64,000 nucleotides of DNA from Hymenobacter telluris (GTDB taxonomy: Bacteria; Bacteroidota; Bacteroidia; Cytophagales; Hymenobacteraceae). The stretch's first letter is position 1. Each line of letters opens with the position of its first letter. The notes under the pieces are model-generated. The model searched no databases, was not told the DNA's origin, and was given only the letters and a program-made list of their open reading frames with translations. The position numbers and the translations under genes are program-made. The stretch lies in contig NZ_JAFLQZ010000004.1 in NCBI RefSeq assembly GCF_017313265.1, positions 186,001 through 250,000 on the forward strand, written 5' to 3'. This document shows, piece by piece, positions 7,363 through 16,400 of the stretch.

Positions 7363-8781
7363 TTAGTACCGATTGTCGTCGTTGTCACGGTTTCGGCGCG
7401 ACGAATTGTTGTCCATGTCATCGTCTTGGTTGGCGCGGTACTGATTGCGCCGGTCCTGGTCGTGCTGCCAGTCCCGGTTACCGGAGGTATTCCGCATCGA
7501 CCGACTGTCCGACATGCCCTCGTTCCGGTAGTTGCCGTTGCGCATGTCGTTGCCTTGGTTGCCCATGCCGCTTTGGTTGTACCCGCGGTTCCGGTCGGAG
7601 TAATAGTCGTTATCGGAGTTTCTCCGCCCGCTCTCCTGGTTGTAATTTCCTTGGCCGTAACCGCCGCCTTGGTTGTAGCCGCCCTGGCCGTAGTCGTTGC
7701 GGCCATAGTTGCCTTGGCCGGAGCGGTAGTCGTTGTCTTGGTTCCGATACTGGCTGCCACCGTAGTTGGAGCGCCGGTCCTGGTCGTAGCCGCGGTTGCC
7801 CTCGTACCGGTCGTTGCCGTAGTTGCTGCCGTACCCCGACGACATCCGGCCGTTGTCCCCGTAGCCCCGGTTCCGGTCCCAATCCTGCCGCGAATCGTAG
7901 TCGTTGCGCGACGACTGATTACCACCGTTCCAACGCTGCTGGTCGTCGTTGTAGCGGCCTGATTGGTCGTTGTCGCGCATATTGCCCCAGTTTTGCTGGC
8001 TGCTCCGGTTCTGGCCGTAGCCATAGTTGCTGCGGTCATTATCGTTGCGGCCCATGTTCCCATACTGGTTGCTGCCGTAGCCATACCCGCCTCGGTCGTC
8101 GCGGTCCTGATACGAAGAACGGCCCGAATCGTACGACGAATAGTCGTTTCGATACTGGCCGCCCCGGTTGCTTCCGTATTGCTGGTCGTTGTTGTCGCGG
8201 TATTGATTGCCGTAGCCGCCCTGCGAGTTACCGTAGTCGCTACGGCCCATATTGCCGCTCATGCTGTTATTCCACGATTCATTCCGGTCGTTTTGGTCTT
8301 GGCTGCCCATACCCATATCATGGCGGCTAGTGGCATCGTGGAGGTGGTTCTGGCTTTGATTTTCCGACGAATTCATTTTGCTTTTTGCTTTGGAGGTGGG
8401 AGATTTTGAAGCAGAAGAGGACGAAGGTGCGGCCGGTTTTTTGGCCGCAGTAGAACTAGTATTCTTGGCGGTTGGCGCTTTTTTGACTTCCGATTTCAGC
8501 GAAGTAGGGCTGGCTTCTTTGTTTTCCGTGCGCTTCTCGTTGCCGAGGCCGCCTGCCCTCATGCTGGTTTCAGAAGCCGCCAATGACTGGCTGGAAGTGG
8601 GGTTACTGCCAGAATTGGTAGCCGACAAACCCGTGGGTGGTGAGCTGGTAGTAGCGGTAGTGGTGCTGCCGGTAGCAGACGAAGTACCTGCTTTTTTATC
8701 CGACGAGCCACTGGAAGTTCCAGGCGAAACGCCGCTGCCGGCATTCATCGGATTGAGCTGATCTTTTTGTTCGTTTTCCAT
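7363..8781 (-). CDS. N/G/Y/R-rich intrinsically disordered protein
   Basis: A 472-residue low-complexity protein with no signal peptide, membrane segment or folded domain that I recognise. Residues 1-155 are Ser/Thr/Ala/Lys-rich (for example STAAKKPAAPSSSSASKSP). Residues 160-472 are dominated by Asn, Gly, Tyr, Arg, Asp and Gln in imperfect repeats such as GGYGNQYRDN, NYGRNDYGQG and GYNQGGGYGQ. Regularly spaced Tyr and Arg in a polar Gly/Asn background is the composition of prion-like, phase-separating proteins. Function unknown; a stress or RNA-related role is a guess, encouraged only by the RNA-binding genes 1-4 kb away. The antisense Val/Ala-rich frames here are shadows of the repeats. Confidence 0.75.
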   Translation of the reverse strand: MENEQKDQLNPMNAGSGVSPGTSSGSSDKKAGTSSATGSTTTATTSSPPTGLSATNSGSNPTSSQSLAASETSMRAGGLGNEKRTENKEASPTSLKSEVKKAPTAKNTSSTAAKKPAAPSSSSASKSPTSKAKSKMNSSENQSQNHLHDATSRHDMGMGSQDQNDRNESWNNSMSGNMGRSDYGNSQGGYGNQYRDNNDQQYGSNRGGQYRNDYSSYDSGRSSYQDRDDRGGYGYGSNQYGNMGRNDNDRSNYGYGQNRSSQQNWGNMRDNDQSGRYNDDQQRWNGGNQSSRNDYDSRQDWDRNRGYGDNGRMSSGYGSNYGNDRYEGNRGYDQDRRSNYGGSQYRNQDNDYRSGQGNYGRNDYGQGGYNQGGGYGQGNYNQESGRRNSDNDYYSDRNRGYNQSGMGNQGNDMRNGNYRNEGMSDSRSMRNTSGNRDWQHDQDRRNQYRANQDDDMDNNSSRRNRDNDDNRY

Positions 8782-9153
8782 AATGGTGGGATTAGGAGGG
8801 AAAGAAAAGAACGGAACTACATTTGCCCTAATACGCCACCAATTCGCTCTGGTTGAGGTTTATACCTACTTATTGACGTATAAATTCTTGGTATTTACCG
8901 AGTATTCCAGCCTGTATTTCTCCTGCTGGTTGTCTCGGTGTTGCAACCAGTTTATGCAGCAAGGTTGGCTAGCATTGCGGGTATCTCTCCGTCCACTCCC
9001 CTGTTTTGCCGTCCCATTTAGCGTGTTATTACCAACACTTCTGCTTTGGCGGTAGCGTAGTACCAAAGGCAACCGGTTTAGGGCAACCCTGCACTTACTT
9101 TCGCAGTAAAGGAGTGCAGATTATTCTTCCCCAAACACAAACTCTCTTTCCTC
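8782..9153. other. intergenic region, divergent promoters
   Basis: More A+T-rich than its surroundings. It holds a TACATTTG box at 8818-8825 and a weaker TACTTTCG at 9096-9103 on the plus strand, either of which could serve the DUF2383 gene. No credible gene or repeat is visible. Confidence 0.45.
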
Positions 9154-9600
9154 ATGGAAGCCAAAGCAACCCAAGCCCTCCTCAACGAACTCCTCGAAAC
9201 TCTGAAAGACGGCGAAAAAGGATATTCCGAAGCCGTTACCGACGTAGAGGATCATGATCTGAAGGAGGTATTCAAGAAATACGCCGTACAGCGCGACGGT
9301 TACCTCACCGAGTTGGAAGACCAGATGCACCAGCTCAACCTGAAGGCTGAAGAAGAAAGCTCCATCACCGGCACCATTCACCGCGCTTTCATCAACCTGA
9401 AGTCGGCTATTACCAGCAAGAGCCGCCACGCCATCCTCGCTGAGTGCGAGCGGGGCGAAGACTACGCCAAGAAAGCCTACGAAACGGCCCTGAAAGCTGA
9501 AGGCCTCCCCGGCCAGCTGAAATCCATCATCGAAAAGCAGTACGCCGGCATCAAGCAAGGCCACGACGAAATCAAAGCCCTGCGCGATTCTGCTGCCTAG
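9154..9600 (+). CDS. PA2169-family four-helix protein (DUF2383)
   Basis: A 148-residue all-helical, strongly charged cytoplasmic protein. Its pattern (LLNELLETLKDGEKGYSEAV near residues 9-28, then ECERGEDYAKKAYETAL near 101-117) is typical of the PA2169/DUF2383 ferritin-like bundle family, which is often induced by stress; biochemical function is not established. The Glu/Asp positions could hold a metal but I cannot confirm a di-iron site. It is followed by an inverted repeat with a terminator, shared with the convergent RNA helicase gene. Confidence 0.8.
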   Translation: MEAKATQALLNELLETLKDGEKGYSEAVTDVEDHDLKEVFKKYAVQRDGYLTELEDQMHQLNLKAEEESSITGTIHRAFINLKSAITSKSRHAILAECERGEDYAKKAYETALKAEGLPGQLKSIIEKQYAGIKQGHDEIKALRDSAA

Positions 9601-9795
9601 AACGCGGATTTTGCAGATTAGTCGGATTCCACGGATTTTGGTGACGACTGAAGTTTAACTCAATAGATCAACAAACAAAAAGGCTTACCAGAGATGGTAA
9701 GCCTTTTTGTTTGTATTGCACGCAAAGCAATTAGACCAAGCGGTAATCGTCACCAAAATCCATGACAATCCGCGTCAATCTGCAAAATCCGCGTT
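9601..9795. repeat. long inverted repeat nested around a terminator (AACGCGGATTTTGCAG family)
   Basis: Second copy of the element at 3633-3789. The left arm AACGCGGATTTTGCAGATTA begins on the base after the DUF2383 stop, and the complement ends one base before the helicase stop codon. The inner part has diverged and holds a different terminator hairpin. Confidence 0.85.
9671..9714. terminator. bidirectional hairpin terminator
   Basis: Stem ACAAACAAAAAGGCTTACCA with its complement TGGTAAGCCTTTTTGTTTGT around a short loop; runs of A and T on the two sides make it work in both directions between convergent genes. Confidence 0.8.
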
Positions 9796-9796
9796 C

Positions 9797-11716
9797 CTAG
9801 TCGCCTTGGTTGTCGCGGCGGCCTTTGTAGCCACCACCGTAGCTGCTGCTACCGCCGCGGTTACCACCGCCGTAGCTACCGCCACCCCGGTTGCCGCCGT
9901 AGCTGCCACCGCCGCGGTTACCACCGAAGCCACCTTCGCGGCTGCCGTAGCCGCTACCGCCTTCACGGTTGCCGCCGTAGCTGCCACCACGGTTACCACC
10001 GCCGTAGCTGCCGCCGCCCCGGTTGCCGCCGTAGCCGCCTTCACGCCGCTCACCACCGAAGCCACCTGGCCCACGCCGACGGTCACCGAAGTTGCCGCCT
10101 TCCTGTTGGGCGTCGCCTTCCTGCCGCGGCGTCGCCACGTTGAAGGAAACCGGCCGGCCGTTGATGTTGGTACGACCCAGCTGGCTAACCACTTCCTCGG
10201 TGAATTCCGACGGTACTTCTACAAAGCTGAACTTGTCGTAGAGCGAGATGTCGCCCACTTTGGCAGCCGTCAGGCCGGTGTTTTCGGCAATCAGGTCCAC
10301 GATGTCGCGGGGGTGAATCTGGTCTTTCTTACCCATCGTCACGAAGAGGCGCGTGTAGCCGGGGCGGGCAGCACCTTGGGTGCGGCTCGCATCGAGGCTT
10401 TCCTGGGCGCGCTTATCTTCTTTCATCGTCATTTTCAGCAAGGCCGCAGCCACGTCCAACGACGTGATACCATCTTCCTGATCCTGATCCAGCAAACGCT
10501 GCACGCGGCTCACGTACTTATCAAGGTTGCCTTTGGTGATGACATCCTTAATAGAGTTGAGCATGAGCGTGGTTTTCACCTCCGACACATCCTCGAACGA
10601 CGGCACCCGCTCCTGCTTGATAGTAGCTTTGGTGAAGCGCATGATGTCACGCAGCTTGTAGATGTCGCGGCCACTCACGAAGGTGAAGGCTTTGCCCAAT
10701 TTACCAGCGCGGCCCGTACGGCCGATGCGGTGCACGTAGTATTCCTCGTCGGCGGGCAGGTCGTAGTTCACTACCACTTCCACGTTCTCCACGTCGATGC
10801 CGCGGGCGGCTACGTCGGTGGCCACTAGGATTTCCAGGGTGCCTTTGCGGAATTTGTCGAGGGTGTTCTGGCGCTGCTGCTGGCCCATGTCGCCGTGCAA
10901 ACCTTCGGCGAAATAGCCTTTGGCCTGCAAATCGCCCACAATTTCGTCCACCATGCGCTTGGTGTTAGCGAAGACGATGCCCGACTTGATGTTGTACATG
11001 TCGATGAGGCGGGTCAGCACGTCCTTCTTCTGCGGACCACGCACCTCGAAGTAGCTCTGCTCGATGTTGGTAACCGTCATTTCCTGATGGTTCACCTTCA
11101 CAATCTGCGGATCCTTCTGGTAGCGCTTGGTCATCTCCATGATCGGCTTACTCATGGTAGCCGAGAAGAACACCGTCTGGCGCTCCTCAGGCATTTTCTT
11201 GAGCACCGTCTCGATGTCGTCGCGGAAGCCCATGTCGAGCATTTCGTCGGCTTCATCCAGGATGATCATCTTGCAGTTTTCGAGCTTCAGGGTACCCCGC
11301 TCGATGTGGTCCATTACGCGGCCGGGCGTACCAATTACAATCTGCACACCACGCTCCAGGGCGCGGAACTGCCGGTCGTAGGAGCTACCACCGTAAATAG
11401 GCACTACGGCCAAACCACGCTTGTACTTGCCCAGCTTCTGGATTTCGCCGGAAACCTGCACCGCTAGTTCGCGGGTGGGGCACAACACCAGTACCTGCAC
11501 TTCGCGCGAGTTGGTGTCGATGTTTTCAATGGCAGGGATACTGAAAGCGGCCGTTTTGCCGGTACCCGTCTGGGCCTGGCCGATTACGTCACGGCCTTCG
11601 AGCAGCACGGGGATGGCAGCAGACTGAATCGGAGAGGCTTCTTCGTAGCCTACTTCCGTAATAGCGCGCTGCATTTCTTCTGAGAGCGAAAGCTCTTCAA
11701 ATCTTACTTTTTCCAT
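9797..11716 (-). CDS. DEAD-box RNA helicase with DbpA-like domain and RGG tail
   Basis: ATP-dependent RNA helicase of the DeaD/CsdA type, 639 residues, predicted to unwind structured RNA in ribosome assembly and mRNA turnover. The Q motif precedes Walker A AQTGTGKT (48-55), DEAD lies near 153, SAT in FFSATM and motif VI in HRIGRTGRAG. A DbpA-like RNA-binding domain follows at about 455-530 (YTRLFVTMGKKDQIHPRDIV). The last ~105 residues are Gly/Arg/Tyr-rich repeats (GGNRGGGSYGG), a non-specific RNA-binding tail. A cold-shock protein gene lies just upstream on the same strand with its own terminator and promoter, and the pairing suggests shared cold induction. The upstream leader is about 180 bases. 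Confidence 0.93.
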   Translation of the reverse strand: MEKVRFEELSLSEEMQRAITEVGYEEASPIQSAAIPVLLEGRDVIGQAQTGTGKTAAFSIPAIENIDTNSREVQVLVLCPTRELAVQVSGEIQKLGKYKRGLAVVPIYGGSSYDRQFRALERGVQIVIGTPGRVMDHIERGTLKLENCKMIILDEADEMLDMGFRDDIETVLKKMPEERQTVFFSATMSKPIMEMTKRYQKDPQIVKVNHQEMTVTNIEQSYFEVRGPQKKDVLTRLIDMYNIKSGIVFANTKRMVDEIVGDLQAKGYFAEGLHGDMGQQQRQNTLDKFRKGTLEILVATDVAARGIDVENVEVVVNYDLPADEEYYVHRIGRTGRAGKLGKAFTFVSGRDIYKLRDIMRFTKATIKQERVPSFEDVSEVKTTLMLNSIKDVITKGNLDKYVSRVQRLLDQDQEDGITSLDVAAALLKMTMKEDKRAQESLDASRTQGAARPGYTRLFVTMGKKDQIHPRDIVDLIAENTGLTAAKVGDISLYDKFSFVEVPSEFTEEVVSQLGRTNINGRPVSFNVATPRQEGDAQQEGGNFGDRRRGPGGFGGERREGGYGGNRGGGSYGGGNRGGSYGGNREGGSGYGSREGGFGGNRGGGSYGGNRGGGSYGGGNRGGSSSYGGGYKGRRDNQGD

Positions 11717-11898
11717 TTTGTGTTTTGATGGAGTGGAGACACTACGCTCTGAAAACAGCGGATTCAGCGACGCTCTTCTCCCACTCTCTCACAACGACAA
11801 GTGACGGAAGCAACGGACGGAAGACAAAGCCGGCCAACAATTTTTATACTTAGGCAGCTACAAGCTGCGCGGAACGAGGCCGTTCTCAAATGCGGCTG

Positions 11899-11906
11899 CA
11901 AAGGTA
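11899..11906 (-). promoter_or_regulatory. -7 box TACCTTTG for the RNA helicase gene
   Basis: The minus strand reads TACCTTTG, an exact TAnnTTTG match. Transcription from here would give a leader of about 180 bases before the start at 11716. Long leaders are common for cold-induced helicases, but no specific structure was established. Confidence 0.55.
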
Positions 11907-11995
11907 GGGATAATAAAACGCAATTGCTACACTTTCTCTACTATTTCCACTTTGCGTGGCACGTCTGCTGCGCGTTTTAACTCAACAGAACACAA

Positions 11996-12024
11996 AAAAA
12001 GCAGGCTCTTTGGAGCCTGCTTTT
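11996..12024 (-). terminator. terminator of the cold-shock gene
   Basis: Stem AAAAGCAGGCTC / GAGCCTGCTTTT with a short loop, about 25 bases beyond the csp stop codon, with a U-tract on the minus strand. Confidence 0.85.
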
Positions 12025-12049
12025 CAATCGTATCCGGAAAGCGGATGGA

Positions 12050-12241
12050 CTAAGCCAACTTAACTTTCACAGCGTTCAGACCCTTACGGCCTTGAGCAAT
12101 TTCGAACTGAACCTTGTCGTTGTCACGGATTTCGTCGATCAACTCGGTAACGTGAACGAAGATGTCTTCGCCAGTCTCGTCCACTTTGATGAAACCAAAA
12201 CCCTTGGTCTCATTGAAAAATTTTACAGTTCCTGTCTGCAT
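12050..12241 (-). CDS. cold-shock domain protein (CspA family)
   Basis: A 63-residue single OB-fold RNA/DNA chaperone. RNP1 is KGFGFI (residues 13-18) and RNP2 is DIFVHV (26-31); the start MQTGTVKFFNETKG and the end GLNAVKVK are family standards. It would melt RNA secondary structure during cold or growth transitions. It is monocistronic, with a -7 box about 110 bases upstream, giving the long leader typical of csp genes, and a strong terminator. The RNA helicase gene follows on the same strand. Confidence 0.95.
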   Translation of the reverse strand: MQTGTVKFFNETKGFGFIKVDETGEDIFVHVTELIDEIRDNDKVQFEIAQGRKGLNAVKVKLA

Positions 12242-12351
12242 GGTACTTTTGTGATGGATGTTTTCTAAGAAAAGCGGTACTCAACTCCGCTTTCCCTTCC
12301 TTACGAAAGTACTCAACTGGACAGCGTAAACCTCTTTTTCTTAAACTGCCT

Positions 12352-12359
12352 CAAAGATA
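12352..12359 (-). promoter_or_regulatory. -7 box TATCTTTG for the cold-shock gene
   Basis: The minus strand reads TATCTTTG. A start about 7 bases downstream would give a leader of roughly 100 bases, a length common in csp mRNAs that fold differently in the cold. Confidence 0.6.
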
Positions 12360-12486
12360 GAAGAAGTTTCCAACTTCGTAGCGCCATGACACAATATTAT
12401 ATTGTGAACCGGAAATAGGGTTGAGCTTCGGGAGGTGGGCGTTTGTGCGTTCCTTTGCCTTCTACTGTTCGCTTCTCTCCTACGCT

Positions 12487-12897
12487 ATGGAAACGCCCGC
12501 CTTCCGCTTCTCGCGCCTCATCACGGTGCAGCCCCACGACATTGATGAGTTCGACCACGCCAACAACGTGCAGTACGTGCAGTGGGTGCAGGACACGGCG
12601 GCGGCACACTGGCACACGGCCTACCCGCCCAGCGAAGGGCACTCGTATATATGGGTGGTACTGGAACACCGCATCCGCTACCATCACCCCGCCCTACTCG
12701 GCGATGAACTGCGTTGCATTACCTGGATTGGCGACGTGCGCGGCGCACAAAGCCAGCGCTTCGTCCGCATTGAGCGGGCCGCCGATAACAAGCTACTCTG
12801 CGAAGCCGAAACCCAATGGGTATTCCTGGACTCGCAGACCAAGCGCCCGGCCCGCGTAACGCCGGATATGGTGGCGCGGCTGTGGGGACCGGTGTAA
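12487..12897 (+). CDS. acyl-CoA thioesterase (4HBT hot-dog fold)
   Basis: A 136-residue single hot-dog domain protein. The motif HDIDEFDHANNVQYVQWVQD near residues 17-36 is the 4-hydroxybenzoyl-CoA thioesterase/YbgC-type active-site segment, with the Asp and the Asn-containing turn present. It is predicted to hydrolyse acyl-CoA thioesters in the cytoplasm; chain length is not readable. Although the frame is open from 12421, the ATG at 12487 fits the family length. It stands alone. Confidence 0.85.
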   Translation: METPAFRFSRLITVQPHDIDEFDHANNVQYVQWVQDTAAAHWHTAYPPSEGHSYIWVVLEHRIRYHHPALLGDELRCITWIGDVRGAQSQRFVRIERAADNKLLCEAETQWVFLDSQTKRPARVTPDMVARLWGPV

Positions 12898-12921
12898 GGT
12901 GAGTTCAGCAGGTCTTTTCAG

Positions 12922-13383
12922 TTATAATCGTGAAGTTCTATAAAGCTCTTCCAACATACCGAAATAAGCATATTGCCCAGCGACCCATGCACTAACAACC
13001 AAAATCACACAGCCTAAAATACTTAAAAGCAGCAGATCAGATTTGCGACCTACTTTCTCTATCCTACTATAGAATAGCAAGTTGACTATAAAAAGAACGA
13101 TTGTTACACTTAAAGAAATATAAATATTTGCAGTTACGTGTCGATCAATCCACATCTCCAACGACTCAGTTACTGGCGGCCTTACTATTATTGCCAATTC
13201 AAAATAAAATGACCATGCGACAATAAATATCAGTGAATTAACAAGGTATTTAATTGTCTGCTTTACAAGTTCTATACGCCTTTTGAATAGCCCAAACAGT
13301 AACAGAACCATGAGAAATACCCAAACTGTATATGCGAGGTATATTCCAAACCATATTAACGATGTGATTACTTGATGATTCAT
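12922..13383 (-). CDS. small A+T-rich four-helix membrane protein, unknown
   Basis: 153 residues with four strongly hydrophobic stretches (about residues 7-30, 43-65, 84-106 and 118-138) separated by short charged loops. I recognise no family. Base composition is clearly lower in G+C than all neighbours, with many AAT, ATA and TTA codons, and the same bias continues upstream to 13475; this suggests recent acquisition. It is probably an inner-membrane protein. No partner gene is visible; addA, divergently transcribed, starts 92 bases away. Confidence 0.6.
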   Translation of the reverse strand: MNHQVITSLIWFGIYLAYTVWVFLMVLLLFGLFKRRIELVKQTIKYLVNSLIFIVAWSFYFELAIIVRPPVTESLEMWIDRHVTANIYISLSVTIVLFIVNLLFYSRIEKVGRKSDLLLLSILGCVILVVSAWVAGQYAYFGMLEELYRTSRL

Positions 13384-13475
13384 ATAACGTTTGATTAAAT
13401 GATTTATAGCAATTTACAATGACCGCAATGTTATTAATTGTTGGCCTGTTTTTGAAATAATACCTCCACAAGATA

Positions 13476-16400
13476 ATGCCCGCCACCTTCCGCATCTACT
13501 CTTCTTCTGCCGGCTCCGGCAAAACGTATCAGCTTACCAAGGAATACCTGAAGCTGGCGCTGGGCGACGAAGACCCGGGGTATTTCAAGCGGGTGCTGGC
13601 CATCACCTTTACTAACGATGCGGCGGGCGAGATGAAGCAGCGCATCATTGGGGCGCTGCGCAAGTTTGCGTACCCCACTGAGGGCGAGCCGGATATGCTG
13701 CTGGCAGAAGTGGCGGCCGAGCTAGCAGAAGAAGGTAAGATGCCGCGCTTTGCCAGCACGGCCGCAGACCAGCAACAGGAAGTCCGGCGGCGGGCACAGG
13801 CTACGTTTCGGCTGGTGCTGTACCACTACGCCGATTTTGCGGTGAGTACCATCGACTCGTTTGTGCAGCGTATTGTCACGGCTTTTACCCGGGAGCTGGG
13901 GCTGCCGGCCACGTTTGAGGTGGAGCTGGATACCGAGGCCGTGCTGCAAACTGCCGTGGCGGCGCTGCTGGAAAAGGTGAACCGCGACCCAAATTCCAAG
14001 CTGCTGGCGCGTACGTTGAGCGAATACGCGCTGAGCCGGGCCGAGGAAGGCAAGAGCTGGAACAACCTGGCGGGTGAGCTGGTGGAATTCGGTGGCTTCC
14101 TGTTCAATGAAACCGTGCACGAAGCCGTGGCGCAGCTCCAGACGCTCACGCTCCAGGATTTTCGGCGGCTGCACGAGACACTCCGCAAGCGGCGGGAGCA
14201 GATTGAAGGCGAGTTTCGGGCGGTAGGTGAGCAGGCCACGGCGGCGCTGGCCGCGGCCGGCGTTACGGAAACCGACTTGTACCAGGGCCGCAGCGGCATC
14301 TTCGGGTACGCCACGAAATGGGACGAGCGCCTGTTGCCCGAAAAGGAAGCGAATAGCTACGTGCGCGCCACCGTGGAGCAGGATAAGTGGTACAGCGGCA
14401 AGGTGAAAACCGCCGCTGACCGCCAGCGTGTGGATGAAGCCAAAGCAGCGCTGCTGACCGCCTACGAGCAATTCGAGCAACTGCGCGCCACCGTGTTGCC
14501 CGACTATCTGCTGCTGGCCGCCATGCAGCCCTACCTGTTTCACGCTTCCCTGCTCAGCGAAATGAACAAGATTGTGGAGCAGGTGAGCCGGGAGCGGAAC
14601 ATTGTGCTGATCAGTGAGTTCAACCGGCGTATTGCCAGCATCGTGCTTACCGAGCCGGTGCCTTTTCTGTACGAGCGGCTGGGCGAGCGGTACAACCACC
14701 TGCTCATCGACGAGTTTCAGGATACGTCGGTGCTGCAATGGAACAACCTGCTGCCGCTGGTGGAAAACGCCGTGGCTACCGACAACCTCAGCCTGGCCGT
14801 GGGCGACGCCAAACAGGCCATTTACCGTTGGCGGGGCGGCGAGATGGAGCAGATTCTGCGGCTGCACCAGGGTCAGACCGACGCCCTGATAAACCGCGCC
14901 GCCACCCCCGAAATGCAGGAGCTGCTGCGGGAGCGGTACCTCACCCTCGACCAAACCCTGGAGCCGGTTTCGCTGAACGTGAACTACCGCTCGGCCGCGG
15001 AAATTGTGGGCTTCAACAACAGCTTCTTCCACCACATTCGGGAGCAGCACGCCACGTTTCCGTTGGTGCAGGACTTGTTTGGCGCGGATTTTCAGCAGAC
15101 GGTACCGGGGGGAACCTCACGCCCAACGATTACCTCACCCCCTAGCCCCCTCTCCAAAAGAGAGGGGGAACTAGCTCTAGATACTAGTGCTAGCTATACA
15201 GCCGAGGACTTCGATTTCACCAGAGCTACCGATTTCGATTTAGAGCTAGAAAAAGATACTAAAACTAGTTCCCCCTCTCTTTCGGAGAGGGGGCTAGGGG
15301 GTGAGGTCCCCGCGGGCCAGGGCCACGTAGAAATTCTATTCACGCAGGACGCTGCGCCGGCTCAACTCTACGACGCCGACCACGGCACGTACGACGACGC
15401 GCTGCTGCCCGGCTACCCCGCCGGAGCCAGCCTCGACTACGACGAAAGCACCCTCTACCTCACGCTGGCGCTGGTGGAGCAGGCCCTGCGCGACGGGTTT
15501 CAGCTGCGCGACATTGCCGTGCTCAGTCGGCGGCGGCGGGGGAGCCGGTTGGTGGCTAAGTTCTTGAAGGAGCGTGGCTACGACATTATTTCCGCCGATT
15601 CGCTGTCGTTGGAGTTTGCGGAGGTGGTGAATCTGCTGGTGGCTATTTTCCGGGTGTTCAACCAGCCTGCCGACACGCTGGCGCGGGCCGAAGCCTTGCT
15701 GCTGCTCGATAAGGTGGTGCGCAAGCTGGCCCCCACCCCCAACCGGGCCCGCCACATTGCCACGCTGGCCAACGCCGACCACGCCGGCGACTTCTACGAC
15801 GAGTTCCGGGCGCTGGGCTACGATTTGCGGGAGCAGGAAACCGGCAACCTTGGCCTCTACGAACTCACGGAGCGACTCATCGGCTTGTTTGGGTTGCTGG
15901 GCCGCAACGGTGAAAGTGAGTACCTGTTCCGCTTTCTGGATCTGACCCTGGAATACAGCTTGCGCTTCGGCAACAACCTCAATAACTTCCTCACTTACTG
16001 GGATCAACGCAAGAGTGCGCTCAGCATCAACGCCCCCGCCGGCCGCGACGCCATTACCATCACAACGGTGCACAAGGCCAAGGGCCTGGCCTATGGCGTG
16101 GTGATTGTGCCGTTTGCCGATTGGAGCCTGGAGCCGTTCCGGGCCACGCTATTGTGGGGTCGGCTAACCGAGGCCGACAAGCCGGTGGCGGAAATGCCGG
16201 CCGTGGCGGTGGTGCCGCTCTCCAAGGCCCTCACCCGCACCGTTTTATCTGACCAGTATACCGAGGAGCGCGAAAAAACCTTCCTGGAAGGCCTCAACAT
16301 GCTCTACGTGGCTTTCACCCGGCCCCGGCACCGTCTCTACATCATCACGAAGCGCCCGGAAACCAACCGCAAAGCCAGCTCCGCTGACACGGAGGCCGCT

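Noticed and set aside
7426..8409. Long Val/Ala-rich frames on the plus strand opposite the disordered protein
   Set aside because: They are shadows of the repeated Asn/Gly/Tyr/Arg codons on the minus strand; hydrophobic monotony and lack of any domain argue against a real protein.
9707..10828. 373-residue plus-strand frame opposite the RNA helicase
   Set aside because: It is antisense to the RGG repeats and conserved helicase domains; its Ala/Val/Thr repeat content is explained by the Gly/Arg codons.
13722..15050. 442-residue minus-strand frame inside addA
   Set aside because: High-G+C antisense frame opposite clear helicase motifs, no recognisable domain.
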